Assembly (NCBI GenBank): GCA_020881915.1
Contig: JAJFPB010000009.1
Span: forward strand, 1,984,001-2,048,000
DNA from: Paramyrothecium sp. XJ0827
Lineage: Eukaryota > Ascomycota > Sordariomycetes > Hypocreales > Stachybotryaceae
DNA: 64,000 nt
Direction: 5' to 3'
The position numbers were made by a program, and so were the translations under genes. Shown here one piece after another: positions 43,786-54,501 of this stretch. The notes below the pieces were generated by a model. It saw only the letters and a list, made by a program, of their open reading frames with translations, was not told where the DNA came from and searched no databases. Within the stretch, counting starts at the first letter, position 1, and each line of letters begins with the position of its first letter.

Positions 43786-46120
43786 CTAGCCAAATGGCGT
43801 TATGAAGTAATTGAACATCTCCTCGCCTGCAAGGCCAAGATACGGCAAAGTATCATTGTCGTGTGGAAGTGGAATCTGATCGCTTCCCATAGCAAAAGTG
43901 TCAATATTGACATCCATGTATCGCGAAGTATCAGGGATGTTTAGCTGACTTTCTCCCATGCCAGCGGTCTCTGCTTCCACCCGGCTAGCCCGAGCTTCGC
44001 GCTCCTTGACATCAACGACGATAGGCGGAGGATTCAACGGTGATTTCTTCTTTGAAACCCGCTCAAGTGCTTCCCAGCTATGGATGACCACCTTCCCAAA
44101 TGACCTGGCCAGGGGGTTCAAAGGTCGGTCATGGGGATAGAAACGTACTTCATAATTGCTGCTCATGGCTCCCCATGCTTCTTCGGCAAGGCGAGACTGC
44201 GGCCGTTGTTTCAGGTCTTGGAGAATGTGCATATATGCGGGAAAGGGAAAGTATGGCTGCAGCTGCCAGCGGCTTCCCACCGTCAAAGAGGAAGTCATCA
44301 TTGTGGTGTCGCACTCCAGCATTCTGAATGCGAGACGAAGGCCGTCGTCGAGCTGCTGGTCTGTCTTTGGTGCTCGAGGATTGGAGAACATTGCGTAGTG
44401 CTCCCAGAGCTGAGCTTTCGCAAGATACGCTCGTGCGGTCCAAATTGTCATGAAATGAACCGGGTTGTCCGCGTCGCAATATTGCAGGTATCTATGTTCA
44501 ACCGTCTCCCCAAACGCAGCGAGACCACCACCGTTAGGTAAGTCTTTTGCAAGCGCCTTCAGAGCAGGGTTCGTGAACTCGAGATAGCAGTGGGTGTGGC
44601 GGACAAAGTCAGCCACGCTGCTACGAACAAAAACGAACACCGCCTCCGTGCTTCTATTCTGGACTTGAGGCGGCATTGCCTTCATTTCCTGTCGTATTTC
44701 GGAATCGCTGATGCTAAGAGGGACTGCGCAGTCCCACAAAGGAGATAGTGACGAATCTTTGTGATCAGCCATCTCGCTCCTGCGGCTGTCGTACAAGACG
44801 AGCGCCCACCAAAGCCTTCGCCGCATTTCAGCCTCGAAAACCGAGCATTTAGCTAAGGCCGATTCAGAGTGAATGCCCATGCCTTGTGCAATCCGTACAG
44901 CTAGGCCGAGCATGTGGCAGATTGAGCGAGGGTCCGAGAGAGAGCGCAGGGAGAGCTTGTCTTGCATCAGACAAGGTTGATAAAGAAAGTAAAAGTTCAA
45001 CTGTTACTCACAATGTAAAGAAACAGTGCGGTCAAAACCTCTCGGTCCGAAGACTGGAGAAAACCAGCATTCAACAGCGCTTGCTGACAGCCGAACTGAT
45101 ACCCTGTCAAGAGGTCGTCCTTGGATGTCGAGAACAGAGACAGACACTGCTTGTCCTCCAGACTAAAGACGGCCATGCAATAAATGCCAAACATAAGCGC
45201 CTCGAAGGAGCTCCCGATCGTGTGAATGTTGCTGACGGCTTCAATGATGCGTGCCTGGAGGCTAGGGGTGTGAGTAACTTTGAGAAATGGGTTGACATTG
45301 TCGAGGTAAATTTGCCACAGCCTTAATATATCCACAGTCTGTGGGTGAAATGTGGAAAGGTCAACCGGTGTTTTGCGCGTTCCGAAAAATGCGTTGTCAT
45401 CTTCGATGCTCTGCGACCACGCCTCCTTTACAGTATTCTCAAGGCTCTTCACACGCTGCTCGCGCTGAGTATCTGGCTCCTCGGCCTAGAACACACAGAG
45501 TTAGTGGGTAAGCTTCCGGGAATTTGCAGGTGTTTGCTTGCCTCCTGGTTCCAAGCTTGCCAAAGTGTCCTGTTCGTAGAGGTCAGTCAGAATACCTTAT
45601 GCGTGAGTCCAGGGCTTCGATAGTCTGTTCTGGGTCTCATAGCCTCCAGAGCATTGATTCATTGCGGACAAGCATGGTTCAGAAGATGGCGGTCGACATA
45701 CCTCGCTGCCGGTGTCTTCTCCAGTCTCGTAAATTGAGAGTGCGGCGAGTCGGTGTTGGTTTTCTTTTCCTCAAAGTTCTCATTACCAGAGTCGTGGCCA
45801 GTCTCGCCGGACTCCTCCTCATCCTCTCTGTGCAGCGGCCTGAAACTGACATGATTTTGTCGCAGCAGCTGCTCATACTCGCGGATCCGATCCAGGAGTG
45901 CTCTCTCGGGGAAACGTTGCCTGCGTCGCCGCGTCACTGTAGCGGGGACGCACTGCAGGTTGTGGTTCTTGCAATTGTAGCACGGGAATTTCCGATCGCA
46001 TTTGATCTTGCGCTGTTGGCAATACACACAAGCAAGCACGCGCTGCGGTTTCTGGCCTTGAACCGGGGGGCGCGGTCCTTGTGGGACATGCGGCTCTGTA
46101 CTCTGCTGCGTAATTGGCAT
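43786..46120 (-). CDS. Zn2Cys6 fungal transcription factor (700 aa)
   Basis: Exons 46120-45702, 45635-45596 (40 nt), 45485-45012 and 44955-43786 sum to 701 codons. Cluster: VLACVYCQQRKIKCDRKFPCYNCKNHNLQC, in one exon. A coiled-coil follows (RALLDRIREYEQLLRQ). The fungal_trans domain reads LSTFHPQTVDILRLWQIYLDNVNPFLKVTHTPSLQ, SSFEALMFGIYCMAVFSL, LGLAVRIAQGMGIH and EAEMRRRLWWALVLYDSR. A second reading of exon 1 runs through the GTATGT donor and hits a stop, which is why the small second exon is used. It is divergent from a flavin monooxygenase 500 bp away, and probably controls it. Confidence 0.9.
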
Positions 46121-46619
46121 AATGAGAGCTCGGCATAGGCCAAGTCCTGTGAGACCAATGGAAGCTCCCGCGAAAGTCAAAAAGCCTTGTCAGGCACGCG
46201 GATTTGTCTATCTGCCGCTCGTGGAGGATGGCGATGTCTGACTCCCCGTGGGTCGTTGATGGAGGACCGCGCGGGCTTTACTAAAATCCGCCCCAAGTCT
46301 TAACCCTGCAACACTAGCTTAGAATCGTCTCAGCCGGGAATTAGAAAACCCCGCGGGAGCTGTGTCCCAGCAGCTTCAGGGCCATTCGGTCGCAAAATCA
46401 CGGCAATGACGACAAACAAACGGAACTGCACCTTGTAACAATGGCCATGTCTAATTTTTCAACTCATTGCATCATGGCGTGTTCCTTCTGCTATTCTATT
46501 ATTCTTATACTGCCTTGAAGGGTTTATAAAGGTCTGGTTGCCGGACACTTCTGTGCGCATTCACCGTGTAAAACACAACCCTGGCAACTTGTCCAATCTC
46601 ACTTATACACACAATCACT
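46121..46619. promoter_or_regulatory. Bidirectional promoter, Zn2Cys6 gene and flavin monooxygenase
   Basis: TATAAA at 46525-46530 lies about 95 bp upstream of the monooxygenase ATG. CCGCGCGG at 46267-46274 and CCGCGG at 46351-46356 are CGG-inverted palindromes of the sort zinc-cluster dimers bind. Role inferred. Confidence 0.5.
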
Positions 46620-48182
46620 ATGAGCAAGCTTTACGACGTCATTATTGCTGGTGCTGGTCCAGTCGGCCTTCAGCTGGCATGCGAACTCTCTTTGGCACAG
46701 GCCTCTGTGCTTGTTCTCGAGCGCAATACCCAGCCTCATTCACCCTGGAAGTCCTACCCACTGGGAAGAAGAGCACTGAACATCCCTTCCATGGAGACGT
46801 TCTACCGCAGAGGTCTATTGGATAGGGTCCTCGATTCCCATGAGCCATCGGCTTCCGCTAGGACAATCCCTGGTTTCAAATTCGGTGGGATTTTCGCCGG
46901 AATCATGCTCAACGCCAATCAATTCGAACTCGACCGCTTCAAATACCGCCTGCCTGGGCCGGCTCTACTGGCGCCCACGCCTACAAGTATGGAACACCTG
47001 GAGACGATGCTAGCCAGGCGTGCTGAAGACCTGGGAGTGACAATTCGACGAGGCTTGGGATTCACCGGAATCAAGGATGAACGCGAAGACAGCATCGTCG
47101 TCGAGGCCGGGGATGATCAAACCTTCAACGGCCGCTGGCTCGTTGGATGTGACGGTGCTCGTAGCGCGGTCCGCTCTGCTACTCATACCGAATTGCAAGG
47201 CACGGGACCCAAGTTCACTGGGTACTCGGTGCACTGTGACCTGGATCATCCCGAAAAATTGACGATGGGCTTCAATCGTACAGAGACAGGAATGTACGCC
47301 GCTCTACCCGAATCTTTGTACCTGGTCGACTTCGACAACGGGGCTTTTGATCGAACAAAGGAGCTTACCCACGAGCATCTGCAAGAAGTCTTCAGCCGTG
47401 TAAGCGGCCTTTCCGATGTCAAGATCACAAAGGTCCACCTGGCCTCGACATTTACGGATCGGGCCATGCAAGCCGCGCACTACCGCAAAGGTCGCGTCTT
47501 ACTGGCTGGCGACGCTGCGCATTTTCACGGTCCTCTTGGCGGCCAGGGTCTCAACGTTGGTCTGGGAGACGCCATGAACCTCGGATGGAAGCTCGCCTCC
47601 GCAGTCCGGCAAGAGCGAGCTTCCGCGTCCTTGGAGGACTGTGAAGATTCCGTCAACTCGCTGGTTGATACTTATGAGGGAGAACGTCACCCCATCGGAG
47701 CGGCAGTGCTCGAATCGACCCGTGCCCAGGTCGCGGCAATGGTGCCTGGTCCACATGGCGCCGCGATCCATGCAGTTCTCCGCAACCTTGTCAATACGAA
47801 GGATGGAACTAACCTGTGCATTGAGGGTCTATGGGGGCTCTCCCAACGTTACGAACTTGGGGAGGCCAAGGCACCTGCACACCCAGTCGTCGGATGCAGC
47901 GTGCCAGACTTTGAGTTTGTTGATAGTTCAAGACTAGGTCCAAGACTAGCGAGTGGTCGAGGACTTTTTGTGGACTTTGAAAATGACGAGAAGCTCCAAG
48001 ATTCGTTGAGTATCCATGGATTTACTAGGGTTGAGTACGTTGGTATGGCGGCGAAAAATCAGCTCGGTCTGCGGGCCGTATTGGTGAGACCCGACGGCGT
48101 CGTCGCATGGGGGTCAGAACTGTCTTCGGAACCTGATCTGGAGACGGCCAAGGAGGCTTTGAGAAGATGGTTTAGCATTTAG
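46620..48182 (+). CDS. Class A FAD-dependent monooxygenase, aromatic hydroxylase type (520 aa)
   Basis: Intronless. DVIIAGAGPVGLQLACEL is the FAD Rossmann GxGxxG, LERN ends its second strand. GRWLVGCDGARSAVR is the DG motif. RVLLAGDAAHFHGPLGGQGLNVGLGDAMNLGWKL is the GD motif (D298) for the FAD ribityl chain. The substrate-binding middle sheet and the thioredoxin-like C-terminal region (LGLRAVLVRPDGVVAW) are as in bacterial polyketide hydroxylases (PgaE/RdmE/MhpA group). NADPH use and ortho-hydroxylation of an aromatic ring are the family activity; substrate unknown. The lack of introns and the bacterial-type end fit either an intronless fungal subfamily or old transfer. Confidence 0.93.
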   Translation: MSKLYDVIIAGAGPVGLQLACELSLAQASVLVLERNTQPHSPWKSYPLGRRALNIPSMETFYRRGLLDRVLDSHEPSASARTIPGFKFGGIFAGIMLNANQFELDRFKYRLPGPALLAPTPTSMEHLETMLARRAEDLGVTIRRGLGFTGIKDEREDSIVVEAGDDQTFNGRWLVGCDGARSAVRSATHTELQGTGPKFTGYSVHCDLDHPEKLTMGFNRTETGMYAALPESLYLVDFDNGAFDRTKELTHEHLQEVFSRVSGLSDVKITKVHLASTFTDRAMQAAHYRKGRVLLAGDAAHFHGPLGGQGLNVGLGDAMNLGWKLASAVRQERASASLEDCEDSVNSLVDTYEGERHPIGAAVLESTRAQVAAMVPGPHGAAIHAVLRNLVNTKDGTNLCIEGLWGLSQRYELGEAKAPAHPVVGCSVPDFEFVDSSRLGPRLASGRGLFVDFENDEKLQDSLSIHGFTRVEYVGMAAKNQLGLRAVLVRPDGVVAWGSELSSEPDLETAKEALRRWFSI

Positions 48183-49265
48183 ACTTGAAGACACGTTATT
48201 GTAGAGATATATATTGAAGCGGTCGCGCATCCTACCCAACCTTGACGTCACGCCATACGTTCCTTCGCATCACATGGTACGGCCTTGCTGGCGGACAAAA
48301 CTTCACTCACTTCGTGCCATGCACTCTGCAACTCCTGGAGTGTTCTTGAGTAAAATGGCCTATTTTTGAGCCGTTGTATGTACCCTCCCAGTTGAGTTGA
48401 AACCAGGACACATGATCAGCTATCCCATCCTCTGAACTGTTACCGCACTGGTGCACCCTGCAAGAGGGCCACGCGTCATCAATTTTTCTTGGCATGAAGT
48501 CGTCGTCAGACAAAGACAGACGGTCAGCAATACCGACTAAACTCGATCTTGTACAAAGTATCTTCTGCGTCCCTATTAGTAGTATCGGCAGCTGATTGCT
48601 TAGCGTAAGTGGCTGGCATGTTTTGCTGTCCTCCCGTTTGGCCCCACCGGTAAGCAACCTGCATTAGCGCCCGAAGACATGGCACGAGCAGAAACAGGGA
48701 ACGGGGTTTGTATCTGAAGCAATGCTGTGGGTTTTGTCACTAACTCGTGAGACTCTCTTTCCCAGGACAAGGCATAAGAAGATGCCTCGCTGATTGTGCG
48801 TTATGAACCGGTAGTATGTCTTCTAGCTAGAGTAGAGCCCGCAGAATCCTCTCCATCCATATGCGCGTCTCCCTCGTTTCTGGTCCTTGAGAAGCACTGG
48901 TGGCGGTCAATTTTCTCTTCGCTCCTGGCCTGCATGCTCCATCCTTGACCAGGCTACCACTCCCATAGCAATCTAATAAGCTTGGTACTAGTGAGTGTAA
49001 AAGCACAGCCTCGCCTACCGCAAGGTGAATTTGTACATGGGATGATGCATGTATGTGAACAACACGCCCTGTACCTCTCCGCACAACTGTTCCAGATTCA
49101 AGCTACTGCAAGCCATTTATTAGCGACAGCTAGTCCCCATCCCAAGTTGATTATTTGCCCTCTCGCTCTTAACTTTGCCAGTATACTTGAATACACACCA
49201 AACGCAGCGGTCAAACCAAGCTCGGAACGCATCTTTCTCTTCATCAAGAGCATGAAAAAATCAAG
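48183..49265. other. 1.1-kb intergenic, no gene seen
   Basis: Short frames only; nothing recognised. Confidence 0.4.
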
Positions 49266-49787
49266 ATGTCCACAAACAATGGTTCCGCCGGGGCCCTTCA
49301 GATAAGCATCGGCTCTTCCATATTCACCGCTTCCATTCTCGACAATCCCACTGTGTCCGCATTTCGCTCTCTCCTCCCTCTCAACCTGCACATGTCCGAC
49401 CTCTACGACTATGAGAAACACGGCGACCTCCCTAGATCGCTTCCAACCGCAGCAACCGACCCTGGCCCTATCAGAGTTGGCGATCTAATGCTTTACGGTT
49501 CCAGCTCTCTCGTCCTGTGGTACGAAGATTACTCGAGCTCATACACAGACACAAGATTGGGGGCTATTGATGATCCGGACGGGCTAGTGGCGGCTGTTGG
49601 AGAAGGCCAAATCGATGTCAGTTTTGCAATGGGAGGTGACGGCGAGAGTAACCCGACTCCTGCTGGACCAACAGCGAGCGCAACGCCTCCAGACAATCGA
49701 GCAGGCAGAGCTGGTCTGAGCAGCCATGGTAAGAAAGCATGGTCGCTTATCAGTTTTCTAGGCCTAGTCTACATACTCAATTACTAG
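49266..49787 (+). CDS. Cyclophilin-like-fold protein with hydrophobic C-terminal tail (173 aa)
   Basis: Single exon. Residues 12-120 match the bacterial-type cyclophilin-like domain (the TM1367/Cyclophil_like group): FTASILDNPTVSAFRSLLPLNLHMSDLYDYEKHG, then GPIRVGDLMLYGSSSLVLWYEDYSSSYTDTRLGAID with the usual aromatic 'LVLWYE' strand, and GQIDVSFAM. A T/P/A/G-rich spacer and a hydrophobic end (WSLISFLGLVYILNY) follow. That end resembles a GPI-type or tail anchor, although there is no N-terminal signal peptide. Not a true PPIase: catalytic residues cannot be placed. Function unknown. Confidence 0.75.
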   Translation: MSTNNGSAGALQISIGSSIFTASILDNPTVSAFRSLLPLNLHMSDLYDYEKHGDLPRSLPTAATDPGPIRVGDLMLYGSSSLVLWYEDYSSSYTDTRLGAIDDPDGLVAAVGEGQIDVSFAMGGDGESNPTPAGPTASATPPDNRAGRAGLSSHGKKAWSLISFLGLVYILNY

Positions 49788-52700
49788 AAGAAAAGATTTG
49801 TGAGCATTGCGCTCGATGTTCGAGGCATTAATGGCCAACCAAAACAGTGTGAGGACTCTACAAGATTGCGATCGCAATTTTCTCTCAGAATGCGAATGCT
49901 AGGCTATTTCCTCTTGTCCAGAAAAGGGGCAATATCGCACTGCATATGACGACCAAGGGCACCGAGGGTATGGAAAATCCGTCTAGTATCGTCAGGACCG
50001 ATTTGGGAACCCTCTATATAAAATAAAAGACGGTCTTGCTGCAAGCATATCGACGCTCCCAGTGTGACGCAGTACTGCAGGTTTGAGGATGAAGTGGACG
50101 ACGAGAAAGCTGTTTCCTGCGGGGGAATGTTCATGCGACTTTCCAATTTCATAGATAAGCACACTTACAAGCTTCGAGTAAACAGCTCAAGTCCTGTCTC
50201 CTCTCCGTGTCACATATTAAATTAAAATAAAGTGAAAAAAGATATTGTGATAGACAAATCGCACTCGGCCTCATCTGTCATTTTATCCCACCGAACTCTG
50301 CAAGAGAAAAATCTTGGATATTGCCACGCTACTGGTTCGTATGATGTGTAAACCCGGAGTTTGAGCGCTGTCTTTAAAACGAACTTTTGCAACCGCAATC
50401 AGATCCGGCACGATAGCCATGAAAGGCCCATAGAAGCACCCTCTGCGATGCGCCACTCATCTCTAGGGTCTCGTACCCTTCGATACATTCCTCCACCGGC
50501 CGTAAGTTCTGCTATGTGTTGGCCACAGTCAAAGTGGTTGGAGATCAGGGGCATGTCCAACGCCACAGTAAGATCAGGTGCTTGATTGGTCTTCGAGAGA
50601 ATGAGGAGGCCCAGCAGCGTAGACGCTTCTGGAGCGGAAGAATTGAATTCTTTAGTTGTGATGGGTATTGGAGCCTTGTCAAGGCAGATTTGATGTTAGC
50701 ATAGAATTCAAGGTGTAGCTCGGCAAACACGTACGATGCTGTGGGTCGAGTCGGCCTCTTCGGCAAGATTATCTGCACATAAAGACATTGCTTGCCTCCA
50801 GTTTGCCCCTCTTCTACGGGTTCAGACCCTGACAATGATCAGGCTCATCGCCGCCGACAGTTGCATCACTTTTGCACAGTACTGAGCTAGGTCTTCAGGA
50901 GTGATTTCGGGTGCTGGTGGTAACGTCAGTGAAGACGAAGTGCTGCTGCACTCTTTGGGTCCTTGGTAGGGGGTGCTGTCTTTTTTGAGGATGTTTTTGC
51001 AGCGTCGTAGGGCCTTCTGCGTGGCTGTCTTCATTTCGGAATTGAACATGGTGATGATGATGAAGATGGAGAAGTGCTAAGTGCTTAGCGTTAAGGGATG
51101 TCTTGGAGCTTGCGTCTACAGAAAGGGACCTTCTGCTCCATAGGAGGGGACAGGACAAGATATTTATCACTCACGCTTGGGAGAGCAAAGCTCCAGACAG
51201 TCTGGAGAAGTGCGTGAGCAGCAACAGCGGTACTCACACATGGTAGGTTGGACCCGCTGTTGTCATCAAGTTGCATTAGCGCCCGTCCGTGGCAAGCCAT
51301 CACAGGGGACTGGTCTAGTTCCTGAGAGCTAATCTCTGAGCAGTTGATTGTTCAGACGCGACGCTGCCGAGTACTTTTGGTCATCTACTGGGTCCCAATT
51401 CGATGTTTTTCCCATGCATGTGTCAGTGTTGATTAATATTTTGCCAATCTTGTTTTGTAAGCGTGTAGAGGCGATGATGTAGACCGAGGCTGGCATTAAT
51501 GAGACGGATCTAAACCATCATATCTCCGTTACGGCCTACACGCAAAATGTTGGTTTCTCACCAGAACAAGTCCCTCGGTAAAGTCAGCTCATTAAGGGTC
51601 CATCGCGCTGAAATGCCGATTCGACTCAGCCAGCTGAACAGTGTCGGGTATTTAGCAGCTCCAACGGCGTGGCATAGATCCAGCATTGTCAGGTTTCGTT
51701 GGTTCTTTGGCATCTTGTACCTCACCTCTGCAAACTTGACTCTGGGAGGCCAACGTCAGAAAAAAGAAAAAGATTGCGCTCCTATCTCATCTTGCAAATC
51801 TTGGGATCCTCGACTCCGATCGTTGGTTCCATAATTTACCCCATGGGCCGCCCCAGGCGTTCAGATCTTGTCACTTCCTGTCACTTGTTAATGCACCCCA
51901 CGTCGCTAGCAGGACAGAAACAGCTGTCGAGGTCAAACCGGAGATTGGGATAGGGACATTGTCTCCACGTAAAATAGAGTGAGGCGACGGTGACTCACCT
52001 TCACGTTGCAGTCATCACCGGACTAGGATCTGGGATTTGTAGTTCTCACTTCGATGTGGCTTGGTCTGTTCATTCCAGTTGACAAGCAATCATGCTGCAT
52101 CCGAGTTGCGTACCTTGACTCGTATGTGGTGTTCCTTTGGGCCCCACATGTAAGCAACTTGCATTGTTAGTGCCGAATAAGCATTTGGTGTCCGATCTAA
52201 ATGCTTGACAAGTGCCGGGGCATCAACCTGCCCATCAAACCGGACTCATGCAAAACTGGACTAAGCTGAAACGATATGGGTGCTGTTTACGGCGTATCTA
52301 AGCCATGGGTGGAGCTGTCAGCACTTATCTATCTGCTTCTCTTCTGAGCTACGGCTCCCGCGGCGCATCCACTTCCTCCTATCCCTCCCAGCCTTAGGCG
52401 AACCCTAAAAGAGTCCTTCTTCCCGAAATCTGGTAAACACAGGCTCAGATAACGGCTGTTTTGTGGAGCCGAGCGCAAGTTCCAAGTATCTACCCGATGT
52501 CCCCGATGTTGCTGCCTACAGTAGTTGAGGTTCAAAGCGGCCGAAGAGTTCATCTTCAGTGTTTTGGTTGTTGAAGTTAAAAGCTAACCTCTGATGAATC
52601 CGACGGTCTACTGGTAGCAGCTGAAAAGGGTTCTTTCTTTTCACCTGGTTGTTCACGAGACGGTGCAATCATCGACCAAGCCACGAAAGATCGTTCTTGC

Positions 52701-53343
52701 ATGCACAACTAGCCACGCCATTGATAGCCCGGGGCTGAAAGTGGCTGCCTATTTAGAGTAGTCCTCACGTCGAGGTTGACCGACAAGCGGTACGAGAAAG
52801 CCATACATGATTACATCGCCCCCTCCTAGCTAGTCATGGATTACTTAGGCTTGCGAATTGCGGTTTGTATGCCCGTCACATGGACCTCCGTAGGTATATT
52901 GCCCAAGAAAAGCGTATACAAGCACTTCTCACAATCAACAGTCATTTGGGCGGGTCCTATGTCCTATTACCTGATTATGAACACCGAGGCCGGCATTTAT
53001 GGCCCTGCTATTTACTAAGTATCTCCCAAGGCAACCAAAACCCGTGCGGAAGCCCAGGGAAAACTTCGATTATTTGCAATCATACCCCTCCGACCAGCAA
53101 AGAAGCCTGCCGTGGACACAACGCCGGCGGAGCCCCAAGAGACGACTCTCCACAATGGAGAGATCCCTACCAGCACTACGAAATCTCGTTTATGTAAAGC
53201 GAGAGCGAAGGGCATCGAATGGAAAGCATCAAATTCTTCGCTGGAAATGAATAACAGCATCGCTATGAGATCGCTATGTAATGCAACAAAATGTCCGTCC
53301 ATCCATGCATGTTCCGCCCCCCTGGACTTCAATCAATCTACGG
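49788..53343. other. 3.6-kb gene-poor stretch; possible small gene at 50545-51049 minus
   Basis: Mostly empty. A frame at 51049-50822 minus (75 aa, MFNSEMKTATQKALRRC..., helical, Ser-rich) continues towards 50545 only through an assumed GTCAGG donor; I could not settle it. The rest holds short frames on both strands. Recognisable transposon or rRNA sequence is absent. Confidence 0.3.
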
Positions 53344-54501
53344 TTATGGCGCAGGCAAGGCCCGGGGTAGCGGTCGTATCCTTGACCGCACCTCGAAATC
53401 CATCTCCCGCTCCAGGTCTGCGATATCGTGGTCTCTTCCCACGTGATCGACAAGATCGTCAACCTCCTCACATATCGTGTCCTGTTCTCGGTACCTGTTG
53501 CACAAAACGCAAGCATACCTGCCGTCGGGCATATGACACTTGGCCACGAAGCGTTGGCCGAGCTGGTACTCGCGCTCCTCCACCGCGTCCTCCCTCCGAC
53601 CATGCCTGCTCGACCTCGCTCTCGCTCGTTTCTCTATGCTCCAGCAATCGTCGGGCTCGACTGCCAACCGTACCTTGCATACGGGACAGCGACTATCCCC
53701 TGTGGGCGAGAAGGAGGACGCGAGCGGCTGGTCGGGCATGTACTGCAGGTCTACGCTGTATCTGCAGAACAGCCTCTGGGTGTCCAGCGACGTGGTAGAT
53801 GATGTAGTTGACGAACGCGCGCGTGAGCTGAAGGTCGACCGCGGCGCTGAGACAGGCGGAGAGGGAGCTTCGAGCATCATCGTCTGCCTCTGCCGCTGCT
53901 CTCGAAGCGCATCCAAGGAGTGGTCGCGTGCCGCATCTGATGCCGCTACCAGCTTCGCCATGTCGTGCCTGTCTAGCTGGCGGCCGTTGTAGAGCGCATC
54001 CTGGAGGACGTTGATGACAGTTTGCTGCAGTGCAATGATCTGCGCCTGCAACCTGTTTTCCGTCACTGTGTCTCCGATTGCAAATCGCCGACCGAGCCGT
54101 TCGTATCCATCGTCGAATTCGCGACTGATCAAGGCGCCCGATCGTTCGAGCGAATCGCCAACTCGGTCCCGCGCTGCATGGTAAACGTCCTTGGGGTGCC
54201 TGGCTTTCTCCTCGGCTTCTTCGACCTGGGCCTTCAGTTTCCGTATTTCCTCGTCTTGGCTCATGTCGCGAGCAGTCTGCTTCCGTCGGGCTTTAACGCG
54301 GTCCCATAGGCCAATGGACGAGGTGAAGGTGCCCACAAGGGTCGAGCATAGCGTAGCGATGATGAAGGTTTTCTGTCATGGCACGTCAGGAACAGGTTAG
54401 AGGGTGGCACCTCGGCGGAACGCCGATGCGGACACTATAAGAAACGGGCCGCTGCCTACCTTGAGGTTCTTCTCCTCAATCATGTTAGCGTAGTTCATCA
54501 T
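53344..54501 (-). CDS. Membrane-anchored coiled-coil protein with two CxxC/His zinc motifs (356 aa)
   Basis: Exons 54501-54460 and 54372-53344, 357 codons. MMNYANMIEEKNLKKTFIIATLCSTLVGTFTSSIGLW is an N-terminal membrane segment. Residues about 50-150 form a charged coiled coil. The C-terminal 130 residues carry C-P-V-C near the middle and a second set, YACVLCNRYREQDTICEEVDDLVDHVGRDHD, which is a zinc-finger-like C-x2-C...C...H-x4-H. No enzyme domain is visible. It resembles lineage-specific fungal proteins I cannot name. Location is likely an internal membrane, with the zinc part in the cytosol or nucleus. Confidence 0.7.

Noticed and set aside
45630..45710. In-frame TGA in the 43.8-46.1 kb regulator after RYVDRHLLNHACPQ
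   Set aside because: A canonical GTATGT donor at 45701 and a GAG acceptor at 45636 remove it, and the full 2103-nt frame then closes.
53112..53798. 228-aa plus-strand frame
   Set aside because: Overlaps the zinc/coiled-coil gene in antisense, is Arg/Pro-rich from complementary codons and has no motif.
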